Shown here in pieces: positions 11,201-24,600 of a stretch of DNA of 64,000 bases. How positions within the stretch are numbered: the stretch's first letter is position 1; each line of letters opens with the position of its first letter. Below the pieces are notes generated by a model. The model saw only the letters and a list, made by a program, of their open reading frames with translations. It was not told the DNA's origin and did no database searches. The translations under genes were made by a program, and so were the position numbers. This DNA is from Nymphaea colorata. Lineage: Eukaryota > Streptophyta > Magnoliopsida > Nymphaeales > Nymphaeaceae. The stretch is from contig NC_045147.1 in the NCBI RefSeq assembly GCF_008831285.2, positions 2,630,001 through 2,694,000 on the forward strand, given 5' to 3'.

Positions 11201-14200
11201 ACAACATACCACAATAATTCCTCACTAGGAACTCTATAGTTACTTCAATAATCTCAGAGGAACATGACTGCAGAAGTAGCTTACAGACTAAAGTGCTACG
11301 AAATTAGGCAGAACCCAAATTAACAGAAAGGGGATAGATCAAAAGAAAAACTCGAGACTCAAGATTGTGAGTTGCCAAGGTTAGACATTGCTATGCACTA
11401 AGCTACAAGTTTCATTCTTTAGAGTCACTTATTTTTACCATGTGTGCATGAAAGAATTCTACTGTCTCCATATATGGGTTCTAATGTGTGCATGTAAGGT
11501 CTGCAAAACCATTCCTAGCCTGTGTCAGATAGTTGCGGGTTGTCAGTGCCAGTGCGGGTGCAGAACTTTTCAAAAAAAAGTTTGGGTGTGCATGAAAATA
11601 TATAGATGTGTGTTAGTGTGTTTTGTGTAGAACTTAAAAGTAAAGACAATTTTTTAAGCCTCTTATTGTAACAAAAGAAAATTCCAAACAAGCAGGTAAA
11701 AAACTAAAAGAAACGGGTCTCCTTTTGGAATTAGCAGTAAAAGAAAGGTTTAAACTTTAAAACATAAGAGTTCATAAAACCCTAATAGTTTCAACAACTA
11801 TGCATTGGCAGTGCCACCCAGGTATGTTTCCTCTTCTTCTTTCTCCCTCCCTTCCTTTTTTACTCTTTTCCTCCTCCTCTCTTCTACTGTTCCTCCTCCA
11901 CCTCTTCTTTTTCTTCCTCTTTCTTTTTGGAATGGGAGCGGCACTCAAGGAGCACCCCCACCGGAAGGTGTGCCCGCATCACGTCGACATAAGTGCAGAA
12001 CCTAAAGTGCAGCATCCATGTGACATACTTCCTAGCCTATTTAGGCTTAGAAAGCAATAAAGATGTCTTCACATCCATTTCTTTCTTTCAAAACTACCTT
12101 TTGCCACCATTCTGAATTCATCCTTTTTCTTGGGCAGCTGTTACAATGACTCATCTCCACAAAATTACCATTAGAATGCACTTGAACTCTTGCTCATAGG
12201 CTTTGTGAGGGCAAGGTGGCTGATTTATGAGCACTTAAACAGCATCACAAAGTGGAACGGACATAACCACATGGCTAGCTGGCTTTGCAGTTAAGCAAAA
12301 GGGAGGGATTGAATTGTCAATTGAATAAGCAGAAGACCACTTTTGAAACCAGTCACTAAGATAAGAATTAATTTCCAGAAAACCATAAACACAAGATGTC
12401 TGCTCAAGGAAACATCAGGGCAACCTTGGCAAATTCCCAAAAGCAAGAAAGGTTCTACTTTCTTCTCAACAAAACAGTCAAGAAAAAAGGCAAGAAGCCT
12501 AATTCTCATGGAGACGATGATCATATGTACTGTCTTCTTATATCATCAATGAACACCATACAACACAATATTAGCATCAGTGTAAACATGTGTATAATAT
12601 TTTTCACTATAAAAGCAAGTTTCAATTATCAAAAATACCATATTTTTAGTCAACAAATAACAAAGGCAGAGACAAATCAAACTAAGACACTTAAAGCAAT
12701 GAACACATTCACACCATAGAAAAAATTTTGAAATAACTGCTAGATTTCTAAACAAATAACGAATCAGAGCTAACTTTTAATGTTCAGCAAAACAAAAAAA
12801 AACTCAACTTTTTATAGAAATTCTCAAAGAGACACTTCTGAATAGAAAAAAATTCAAAAATAAAGTGGAAGAGTAATTTACAAAACTATCTCTTTTGATC
12901 AAAATTATCCCCTTTATATTTTTTTCTTCTTTTAGAGAAAATTTGTTAAGAGAGACAATCTTGTAAGTTACACCTCTTCAATAATTTCTGTTTACAGACA
13001 GCTCTTTGAGAATTTCTGTTAGAATTTCTCTCAACAGTTGAACACCTATTTTTTATCCTTAAAAGTTGACTAATGATTTGTTATTTGCATAAAAGTTAGG
13101 CGGCTTTCTCTATTTTTCTATAACATATGAAGAAACAGTGGAGCAGCACCATAAGAACGCACTTGCAAGTCTTGGTGCATAATAAGATAGAGTGTTTGTG
13201 CATTAGTGTTTCCCATGAAGAAAATAAAACATAATTCGATTAGGCCTCAAAAGACTAACATATTAATATCCCATAGTATTTAATCTACATAGTTGCATTA
13301 TTGCATATATTTTTCTGCATGTTTCTAGCATATTTGGAGTGCATGAAAGTTAATCAACATCATATAGAACTGATAGGTACATAACTGCGTGAAAGTTAAT
13401 TGCCGATATGGAACTTGCTCTAAGCAAAAATACATGCTCCAATATCTAAGAGAAGCAACCCTTCGTGATAACAAAAATCACAAAACCATGATACAACGAG
13501 GCAGTGTTTAGAAACATGATGGCAAATCCAGGAAAGAACCTTTTGCTCAGAAGCTTTAGGGAGAGGCAATAGTGGCCCTTTTGCATCTGCGGAAACCAAT
13601 GCTGGTGATTCTGCAGCAGCTGCTTTTGCTGTCGCTGCAGCTGCTGTTGATGATGATGATGACGACGATGAAGATGAGGACACCACCACTTCAACATCCT
13701 TTTGCACTGCAGGCAATGACTGATGGGTTGAAGGTGCAGATGCCCCGGGGTGCAATAGCTGATTCGGGGTGATCAAAGATGGAATAGAAGTTTCAGAAGG
13801 CATCGAAGTTGAAGCCCCTGTGATGGACGACAATGACTGAGATACAGTCTGATAAGCCAAAGTTGATGGCCGAACTGGCGTTGGCTTAGATGGAAGTGGT
13901 GTAACAATTGCATTTATCTCTTGAGCAGCAGGCACCAGGGAAGATGCCAATGGTAAACTCACACTGGCACCAGCAGAAGAAAGAGAAACCAAAGGCGCCT
14001 TATTGGAGATGAGACTGGTTGATGTTTCAGATGATAATGGTGGAAGTTGGGCAGAAGCTAATGTTGATGGCAAGGAGATTGAAGTTGAAATAGTGGAACT
14101 AACAGGTGGTTGGACAGGATTTGGAAGTTCAGGCGAGCTTGTTGAACTTGTCTGCAAGGGAGCACTCAAACTAGGGTATGGAAAGTGCTGCTGCATAGCT

Positions 14201-17200
14201 GGTGGAATTCCCAAGCCTGGAGGAGGCCGAAAAGGCATAGGCTGCTGTTGGACATGAGGAAGACCATTTGAAGGTCCATAAAATCCTTGCCAGTACATCG
14301 GCATAGCAAGACCACCACCATTTGCATTTGGTGGTTGAGGAGTAGAGCCCCATGAACCTACACTGTTTCCAGGTTGGTATAATGGCAAGCCACCTTGAAA
14401 TGTTGGTCTGGCCAAATGTTGGGAACTAAGATCCGCAACAGAACCTGGGCTTGTAGACATTGATGCCGGACGTGAATAGTGAGACTGCAAAAAAGAGAAA
14501 AGAAAACAGTTATAAACTCTTCCCCAGAAAAGGCTATTTGTCAGAGCTCGTTTGTATGCAGCAACACTGCATGCTTAGCGTACAACTCATCGCCTTTTGA
14601 TCACCCATTTCAGTACCTTCAGACGGAGAACAGGTCAATCTCTAGAAATATTAAGATGGATGGTCACTGAAAAGGGTATTGAATACCAAATGATAAACAT
14701 GCAGTGATGCTGCATAACAGATAACCTCTTTCTGAAACTCTTTGGCTATAAATCCATGTAAGGTTAGAATGTTTTCACTTGCTTGTATAATAGCAGGGTC
14801 ATTATGTATTGGCGGAGGAGTTGCCTGGACTGGTGGAGATGACTTCACTTGTAAATCCTGAAAACAGATAAAAAGCAATACATTATTGTAATCCTAAACA
14901 GTCACCTTTGTAGTGACTATAAACAACAGCCAATATCAGAAAAATGCTAACACCCATAAAGCAAATGAAGAATCGGTTACAGACAACCAGAACTGGTAAT
15001 GATCTCAAACATCACGTCTAAACAAGGAGACGTCAGAATACAGGTAGAGAATTTTCTTGAGTAAAGAATTCTTCTCGTAACATAAGCCCCCACAAGTGAA
15101 GTTGTGCACATGATAAAAATTTATCAATTCCGAATTTTAACAATAAAAAGTAAGGGGAAGATAGTTATACACCTCAAAAATCAGAAATTTTGTCTGTATC
15201 CAGATCAAGTAATTTTTCTGCCCCCTTTTCCTTCTTTTGAAATCAAGCTTTGTAAACTTTTATGTATGAAAATGCAGCATAACTGCGGGTAGCCATGCAT
15301 ACCGGTGTACCACACCTTCCAGATATAGATATGTATTGGCCAATACAGTGCATTATATCAATATGAACATCTGCACATTTGTGCATGCAAGCACGTGCTT
15401 ATGCATATTCATATGCATATCAAATATCAAACCTTCAGCTATTAGCAAGAAGTCAACCAACAGGTGGATGACATTTCCAATTGCTAGAATACTATGAAAG
15501 ATCAAAGGCACAGGATGAATATGAGCACTCGCGAGTAATTTCCAGAGCAACAAAAACATACTGCCCAAGACTTCGATATGGACTTCTCCTAACCTGCAAT
15601 ATGACATGTGGACATATGCAGCTCATGGACTATGAATCAACAAAAGTTATATATCAACAACCACTTCTAATCTCAGCTGGCATATAATAGTTTGACAACT
15701 GATATTTATGGAATATTAATCTTTTCTTCTACTTATCAATGGATCTAACTCAAAACACTTCTGAATGGTAGGATATTTTGTTCTTCAGCATGTGGTAAAC
15801 AAGGAACAGTAACAACCGCCCTTTCTCTACACGTTCAGAAAATGTTTAGGCTGTTAGGAATACTGTCTCTAGAGTCCTAGACCTATCAGTTAAACGAGTG
15901 TCTCTCACCCAAAAAGAGGAAAAACAGAAGACGAGCATAGTCATTAATCACGACTTTGCATCAGGATAGCTGCCTAAGTGGGAACGTCCAAATTCCTCTT
16001 CCTTTCTAATTTTCATGTAAAGAACACAGGCACACTACACACACACACAGTCTCTCTCTCCCTCTCTCTCTTATGGGTTTCAACTTTCAATTTCTTCACA
16101 TAAGTTCTTTTCTAGTCATTCCATTTTTCAAGTTAACTTTGTACTTTAAATTTTAAGTTCATTCTATTTCAGCGTATATATATGTTTCAATCTGTTAAGG
16201 CCCTGGTAGGCTTCTTAGAGGTCTCATCACCTGGCATTTGGTGTTCTTAGATACCGGAACAACCATGGTAAGCAAGGTCCAGTACCATCAGCCCATGTCA
16301 TCCTACTGGCTTGACTAGTTGGGAATACATGCACAAGAGTAAAAATATTGAACACTATCAGCAGAAGTACATCTGCAAATTTTGACCATAATCATGGATA
16401 TTCTTCGTGGCAATTCCCTGGTAAGTTCTGTCTTGGTACCTTTTTTTTTCAATACATATGGTTTCTTAGGAAAACCTCAGGAGTTTTAAGCTAGATATGA
16501 AGAACAATAAGAATGCTATAAGATGACATATTTTTAGTACTCTTCTTGCGAAAATATTTAAAAAATGAAAATATAAAAGAAACAAAATAAGAAGATCACA
16601 TTGTTCAAAGCATGAGAAAAGGACTTTTTTAAAGTGTCGGGCAAATGTCAGGTATATCTCCCCAATACTATCGAAGAATGATATAACGACTTTTTTGTTT
16701 GTGCAAGTATTATGAAATTGGATACAATATTTTTATTGATATCATCAGCTCATCTTAAAATGATGCCGGTCACGCCACTAAAGAGTTGCTCCTAAAATCC
16801 TTTAGACTATCTCTTGTCTACGAGGGCTATAAGAAATATCCCAGCTTCTTAGGTAGGCATTTATAGAGCCAAAGTAAGGAGTGAAATTTACCAAAATTTT
16901 CATCAAAATATAAATGTTACAAGTGTAAGCATGATCCTCAAAATCTTCATACTATGAAACAAACACTTGGTAAGTCAAGAACCTTAATATCAGATCCACG
17001 AAAAAGTATATATTCATAAACTTTGTCACTTGGAGGAATCTGTTGGCCATCTTTCTTCCGCCCTTCAGTTCCAAAAGATCTTACTGCAAAGCAATAGTAC
17101 AATAAGCAGTTTCAACCTCTAATTTTGATAATCTCCAAGAACGATCTACTGCAGATGGCATGGATACACTGAGATGTACAAAACCAAAACAAAATAAAAA

Positions 17201-18314
17201 ATACTGCCACATTACCAATGCAAGATAGACACAATAGAAACTCTGAAACTGCCATGAATTGATTTTTTTCTCCTTTACATGCTCAGGGAAAACATCTTTA
17301 ACTAACTACTTTTGTGTCATGATTATTTTCATTAAGAATGTTTTGGTGCCTGGTTTATACTTTATACTTCATACTCACATGTTAGTTTTCCTAAGCACAA
17401 GAAATAGAAAATTTCTGATTGCTAACACAGAGGAGGCTTTACTTCCTGATCCTTTTATTATGAACTACTGTGTCCTTCTCACTCCTCTCTTCTTTCTGTC
17501 CCTCCCCTCATTCATCCAACAATGAAACCCTAGTATTAGACAATAACACAGCTCTAGCAATAGATGGACACTAAATAGCATTGATTGATACATCTAAAAT
17601 CTCATTTTCATAAAACACACAGACTATCCCCACCGACAAATATATTACATGATGAGTAGGAGTCAGGGATCCCACCATAAGCTCTAGCTCGGTTTGCAAA
17701 TAATCAATCACGATAATAAGACGGACTAGTACCATGAAAAACAGTTGAAAAAGAAGAGGTTCCCAGAAGGGAAAAGAACACATAGATAACGAGGCCTAGC
17801 TTTTCCGGAGTTATCCAGAAAAGAAAATTAGGTAATATAAGCAATTGGCAAAAAAAAAAGGATGCAGATATATAGATCCCAATAACAAAAGCGATACAAA
17901 ACACAGAAGCATTCCAAGCAACACGAGAGCCAATAATAGCACAGTTCAACGGACTAGTCCGATCTTTCACCAAATGAACATGAACAAAAAAGTCATGCAA
18001 CGCAATGAACAAACAACGAAATTCATTCTCACAACAGGCAAACAACAACAAAAAGCACAAACACCCAACCCAAAAGCAATTGGGAACAAAACAAAATAAA
18101 AAAACCCCCAAAACGGAGAAAGGAGAAAGAGGGATAGAGAAAGAGAAGGGAACGAGGCGAGACCGTTTCGAAGGCCGATGCTGGACTCTTCGGTGTTGAT
18201 GTTGTAGAGGATGCCCTCGTACCGAATCTCGCACTTGGATGTCAGGCTGATAAGGCTGCCGATGTAAGAATCGGTGGAGCCACCACCCGATCTCCCCGTC
18301 GAAGCGTCGCCCAT
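8266..18314 (-). CDS. DCP5: DECAPPING 5, LSm14/RAP55/Scd6-family protein
   Basis: This gene encodes an LSm14/Scd6-family mRNA-binding protein. In plants DCP5 acts in cytoplasmic P-bodies in decapping and translational repression. I place eight exons (transcript order): 18314-18164, 17083-16983, 14857-14783, 14484-13540, 11141-11067, 8948-8742, 8666-8556, 8415-8266. Reading phase is continuous and gives 604 aa; Arabidopsis DCP5 is about 611. The LSm14 domain spans about residues 15-84 ([27 protein letters not shown]). A Pro/Ser/Thr-rich linker follows, then an RG-rich exon, the FDF box (DFDF near 460-463, then [10 protein letters not shown]), the FFD box (KDDFFDSL near 523-530), a TFG box (TFGDF at 556) and a C-terminal RGG tail. 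The ATG is the first in the LSm exon. All introns are GT-AG except after residue 109, where the donor is GCAAGT. Family assignment is very firm; borders are manual. Confidence 0.93.
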
Positions 18315-21300
18315 CCTCTTCTCTTCTCTACTTTCTTCCCCTCTTGGTCGTCGGCCGTCAGAAGAAAATGATCAGCTCTTTGCGGCAGCCTTCCTCTTCA
18401 CACGACCCCTGAAACTCCCTCCCTCTCTGAATTGGGCGAAGTAGAGTTTCGGTTCAACCCTCTCGAGCTTTTAAAGGGATGAGATTGGGTTCGGGCCCAC
18501 GATCCGAATCATTTACCTCCAACAAAATCCCTCTTGAATATTACACATTTAATCATCCAAAGTTCTAAATTACATACAGCCCACTAGAGACAAAAATCAA
18601 CTTAATGGTGTTTTCTATAAAAGTTGCGTTTATTTACACATTCAATTTATTGTGTCCTTACCATTTTTTGTCAATTTACCTTTTTGAATGTGTGATATTT
18701 CTATTCAATATATTGTGAATCTACAAATATATATATATATATACATTAAAAACGCATATATACAATTTTATCATAACTAACTTAACAGTTTGAATTTTTT
18801 CATATAATCTACTTTACATGCCTAAAAATCTAATTGTTATATTGATTTATATGTTTTCAAACGTTCAAATATCATCTGCATAATCTTCAAAATTTTTAAA
18901 TCGAAGGGTGTGGTAAAACCAGTCTTAACACGCAACTAGGTTGTGCATCCCTGTATACGTCCACGTATTGAAGGAATGAAGGTGTAATATTGAACGAGGA
19001 TTTTTAAATATCTTAAACAGTTGCAAATGGAATCGATATGGATCAATTGAATACATTAAAGAGTGAATTGAATACGAAACCACTAAAAAAGGCAGATTTC
19101 AATCCGTGGAAGAGCTAGGAATTTGTAGTTGAGGGGCACTAATACATATGACATGAGAAAAATTGCAAATTAAAACAAATGTTATTTAAAAAGTTGAGCA
19201 AACGGTTATAGTTGTGTACAATCTTACAATTCGTTAATCACGTAGCTGTAGTTATGAACACATTTACGATTGGCCTTAAAAAGTATATCAAAACTTATGA
19301 ATAAATTTATAATAATCCTAAAAAAACTACAGATATAAACAAATTTACAATTGACCTCTAAAAAGTAAAACAAACAACTATATAATCATCAACAAATCTG
19401 TTTTTTATATTATGAAAACAATGCATGATCGCTTCATCGCTAATATTGCCAAATGTGTCTCTCTCTCAATTGAAATTTTACTTTTGAATTATATACTTAA
19501 GAAGACTTACAATGATGTCTATACTAAACATAATGCAAAGTTGTGTCTATCATTTTGTGGCCTTACAATTTAGTTCTTATCCATTCTACTTAAAACATCA
19601 CAACTATACTTTTATTAAGTAACAAGAAAAGGATTCCTGATTTTTTCAAAGAAAAATGTTGGATACATTCAATTGCAACCATTTATTGAAGGCCCATAAA
19701 TAAATGATTTAGATGCAATCTTGATTTGATGATTTGATTTTTATGGTCAGTATGAAAAAATGTCTTGCAAATGAATTATGATGGTAGAGTGAAACAACTT
19801 CACTTTTTATAAAAATGAGATTGTTAAGATAGGATTATTAATTTTGCACTGTTTTCTATGAAGATAAGCTTTAGCGTAAAAAATGCAATGCAATGGAAGG
19901 TATACAGGGTGAGTATTATTTCTACAACATGGTCCATAAGGCACATAATCCTCTAGCATAAAAATGTAGGTTGTCTAAAAGTTTAGCAGCATAAACAATT
20001 TATAATGAGATAAAAAGCATGTTACACGACATCTTGTCTTTTTTTTTTGTGTCAAGTATTTTGCATTTCGAGAGCATGTGAGGACAATATTGTTTTTAAA
20101 TTCATTCTTGATCAAAGAATCCAATTTTGTGGCCCATACACCATAACCATATGCCAAAGAGTAGGTAGATTCACATCCATCAAGTGTAAATGCTGCACAT
20201 CCACCAAGTAAACAGCAATCATGCACCAATAAGGAAGACTTGCATAGTTCCACTTCTTAATTATAAAATTAACATAGTTCAGTATCTGCATCTTAAACTT
20301 CAAGTTGTTAAGCTTATACTTTCAATTGAAAACTACAACATTTATCGAGGTTATTGCAATAAACACTGTATCAACCACCTGATTCTCCACGATCCTCTAC
20401 ATGTTTAGAAGTTGATGATGAAAATATATTTACAAATGGTTGGGCTAGTGATCCTTTCACATCCTTGACAAAACTAAACTCATACGATTTTGATCAGAGT
20501 CATTGATAAGGAATAGTTTGTCTTTGGAAACCAAAAGGGGGCAAAGTGAATCCCAAATTTACCAGTTCAAGATGCAACACATACATATCATAACGAAGCA
20601 GGCGGCTGCTCCAAATCATAAACATTTGATTCCTCCACTACTTGTCATTAGGATCAAGAAGCTCCAAATTGGTTATCTCATATTTACTTGGATCGAAGGG
20701 TGCAATCAATTTATATCTGATATGCATGGATTCAAATATAAAATTTAGTATTAGTATCATATGTAGATCCGGTTCGGGTTAATAATGGGTCGGTCCCTTA
20801 TCACAACGTAGTCCAGAATATTGTACGGATCCAGATTTAGAACCGGCCCTTCTGGATTGTTGTTGGCGGGTCCGGGTGGAGGTTCACCGGCGCACACCCG
20901 ACCCGCTTGCATCGCTCTATCGGGCTGTCCGACCTCCGAAGGATAGAATCTGAAAAATTAAATGGCAAAATAAAAAGAAAAAGAAAAAAGAGGAAATTTC
21001 CGTTGCTTCCCTCGGTCCGCGCGTTGCCTGTTCGCCTTCTTCTTCCGCCACTTCTCGGCTGCTCGTTTTGCTCTCTCCCCTGCGTGTCTTCGCCTTGAAC
21101 GGAGCTCCGACTCCTCCGAAGTCTGTCCTGTAGCCAGGGTTTTCCAGGCGACTTTCTCGTGAAGCAGGCTCTTTCCCGAGCTGATGGTATTTGGAGGAAT
21201 TTGATGAATTCGGAGCAAGATTTCTAGCTGTTCCCGTCCAGGTGAATGAGTTAGAGACTCGCGGTTTCGGATTCTTATCAGTGATAAGGTACCGACGTGG

Positions 21301-21647
21301 CTTACTCCTTGTCGGGCTTCGATCTGGTGGGTATTCCTTCACACGCCCTTCTTCTTGTTCTTGTTTTCTATTTCTTTATTTTCCTCTTTTAATTTCTTTT
21401 GGTTCTTGGTTTTTTCAATGTGATTTTTTTTTTTGCCTGCGTCGCGTGTTATTTTGTTTTATTGGAGTTGAAATTTATGAGAGCTTGTTGTGTTTGAGTT
21501 AGAGTTTTCTTCTAAAGAAAACACTAGAATGCCCTAGAGTTAAGTTTCTCCGGTAGTAAGAAATCTTGATTCATTGACCCTCTTCTTTTTCACATAAGTT
21601 GATATTTGACACCCTTTTTTGGACCAGAAGCTGCTTTTTACCTGAAG
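18315..21647. other. Shared head-to-head intergenic region and 5' leaders
   Basis: This region separates the DCP5 start (minus) from the PSP-gene start (plus), so it must hold both promoters and 5' leaders. Bases 18315-18480 are pyrimidine-patched and likely DCP5 leader. Bases 18500-20750 are very AT-rich with no gene. From about 20960 to 21340 the sequence becomes GC-richer and likely holds the first leader exon of the PSP gene. An intron probably follows (donor candidate near 21328, acceptor candidate CCAG ending near 21627) before the ATG at 21648. No convincing TATA box was located for either gene. Confidence 0.5.
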
Positions 21648-24600
21648 ATGGAAGCTGAGGATTTTATTGATCTGCAAAGAATTGAGGTTTCCGAGGTTGA
21701 GAAGGAAGTACTAAATAAAGAGGAGGGAGAAATGGTAGAGGATCATGTCGAGAAGAAAGACGACCAGTTTCCGCTGGAGTTGAGTGTTTCCAATGGCGCA
21801 GATCTGGAAAAGCACATCTCGGAGAACAGTCCAGAATCAGCTCTGGAACCTGTGGCGTTGGAATCCAAGGTTGAGGTGGACTTGTTCGCTGTTGGTGAGC
21901 TTCATATTCTTACCATGAAGTTAACTTGGAGGCTATATGGTGCCACTCATTTTTTGGTCCCGCTTCGCCTGTTTAGTTCAATAGTCTTATGTACTTGTCC
22001 AAACAGAGTTACATATAATGAGGCTTGTGAAGCATGGGACGACTCTGGTTTAGAAAATAGTTTGTATATACTATTTTTTGTTTTGGCTTCGACGGGTGGA
22101 TCGTAGATGAGCAAGTTGCTTCTTTTTAATTGTTCTCCGTAGCTTAGAATTTGTAGCATTTTCAGGTACTAAGCGGCGCCGGATTTCATATTCTAGCCAG
22201 CAACCCAGTGTCCACGTGGTGTACAGTCTCTTAACAAGGTCAGAAGAAATACATTTTCCTATGTCCCAAGTACTTGATGATACTGTTATTGATTTTGTTG
22301 TTTTCTGAGGAGCTCATTCTTAATTGGAGCACTGGTGTGATGTTGTTGCAAGTATATTATCATGGGAGTGGTGGGTGTATATTTGCTTGATGTCTATTTG
22401 GTTTTGCTTAGGGAAAGCAAGAATAAGCTTGGCGAACTCATGAAACAGTGGTCTGACTGGCATTCTCGAAATGCTTCTACAAGAAAGGTATGTTTGTGCT
22501 GAATCATCTTTATAATTTGGCTTATTGCTATGTCAGTTTGGAGGATTTCACAATTTTGTGAATTGAATTTTGTTAGTTTAGATTCTTTAGAACAAGGACA
22601 TGAGCTTATCTTTGTGGAAAACAGGAAAAGTGTACCTTTCGTCAGTAATTCTTATTAGGAATTTATAGGGATTTTGTTGTCTGATACTGCATTGGCACAA
22701 AATGAAGGTTCCAAAGACATCTTTGATTCTATATAAACAAAGCCAAGTAATTTGTAAACGAAACAATTTGTTCTCTGTATTGCATGTATTTCCAGTTCGT
22801 TGCCTCTTGATGTTCGTACCTTGAGAGGTCGTTTGATGGCCACGGGAGACGCGGAACAGGACACGTGTGTCCTGTCTAATCGATTTTTTCATCAAACGCT
22901 GTTCACGTGACAGGCTGGACAGGACAGACGACTGGACAAAGGTATAAATAATTTTTTTGTTCCATCATGTCCTGAGGTAACCCTCGGAACAGCCTAAACA
23001 GGACACCGTCTCCCTCCCCCGAGCTTCCCGCCCTCGAGCTCTCGAACTATCGTTTCGAGCTCTCTCATTCTCCTCCGTCTCTCCCCCTTTTCTCTTATGA
23101 GTTTCCCCCTCACCCCTTCTCTCTTCTTCCCCCTCGCACCCGGAATCCTCCACCCCCTCGCACTCGGAATCTTCCACCCAAGAGGGCGCAGGTCAAGGCC
23201 AGGATCTTCAGGTGCCTCGGCCAATCGGTCGCCGAACTAGTGTCAATGGCCGCGGCGGCAGTTGGCGGCAGCTTTCCCTTAATCTCCCCGACCAGCTCCT
23301 GTTCCGCGAGCGCGTGCTCCTCAGATTATAGTGTGGACTACTGAAACGACGAGCTTCCGGCAGATTCTATTGGTTCTGGTGATTCTCCTAGGGGCGTGAA
23401 GGCCATGTTTTCTTCCTTCCACTTTCCTTCTCAAGTCTATGATTACAGTTTTGTCGTGAGGGAGTCGTGGTGTTGAGAAATTGGGGGTTTTGCTTGTGAC
23501 GTTCTCATAGCATTTTAAATTGTAAATACTATAGAAGAGCATCTGTTTTGTGATTGGGGTTGGGATTACTCACAGAAGGCCTCCGTGAGAAGAATGAAGA
23601 TCTCGTGAGCTTGTGCTTTCTCTCACAGATCTGGCTTCTGCTCATGGTGAAGGGAAGAGGGACCCAGTGTTAGTGGAGGATGATTGGAGAACAGGAGGCC
23701 TGACACCAAATTCAGTGTTTCTCTCATTTTTCCTTGTAATTTCTTCTACTAAAGCTTGAGAAACTGTTACCCATTCTTTTTTGAGATGAAATCAGCACGA
23801 GCTAAAACTTCTCTGTGTTCTTCCTTTTTTTCCTTCTGGAATTTTGCTCCCTTTCGCCCTTTTCCTATTGGAGCAATGAAACTGATTTTCTGATCATTTA
23901 TTCCATCTTCTTACTCGTTGGTCTTCTGCTTTGGACTCAAATTGTTCTTGATGGTGAAAATGGAAGAAGAGCGTGTTCAAAGGGGCGGAAATTTTCCTAT
24001 CAAACTGTGGTTTTCTCAGATTTGGAAAAGTTTTTTTTCTCAAAACCCGGAAAACAAAAAGTTCCCACTTCAACTTCAAAAAGTTCCTATGCGAGCAAAC
24101 TTCTGACAGAACGGACAAAACAGACAGAACAGACATATGCGAAACAAACATCAGACAAGAGGACCGTAGTGGTCTGTTCCTAAAATCATCAAACGACGGA
24201 CGAGAAACATCATTGTCCATGAGAACAAGACACTAGAGTGATGGACAGGACGTCCTGTCTGTCTTGTCCCAATGGACAACAATCAAACGACCTCTGAACA
24301 TGCACATATCTTGTCTTCTAAGTGAGTTTCACATGTTCTGTCCGTTTCAATATGCGTCTGTTTCTATTGGGTGCAAAATATATCTAGAACTGATGACAAT
24401 GCAAAGTGAATTTTTGTATTTGTATTTCCAATAACTTGAGAAAAACTGTTTACAAAATTTCAGGACTCTACAGAAGAATCATTGGAATCGGGTGAAGAAA
24501 CATATTTCCCTGCACTTTGTGTAGGTCTTGAGAAGTCTTCTACTGTGGTATGGTGCTCTTATTAACTTTTGTATATTAGAATTGTAAAATAGCCCTAATA

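Noticed and set aside
14726-14782. 19 extra codons at the end of DCP5 exon 3, up to a GT donor
   Set aside because: Homologous DCP5 proteins join the preceding residues directly to SHY..., and a consensus GC donor lies exactly there; kept only as a possible isoform.
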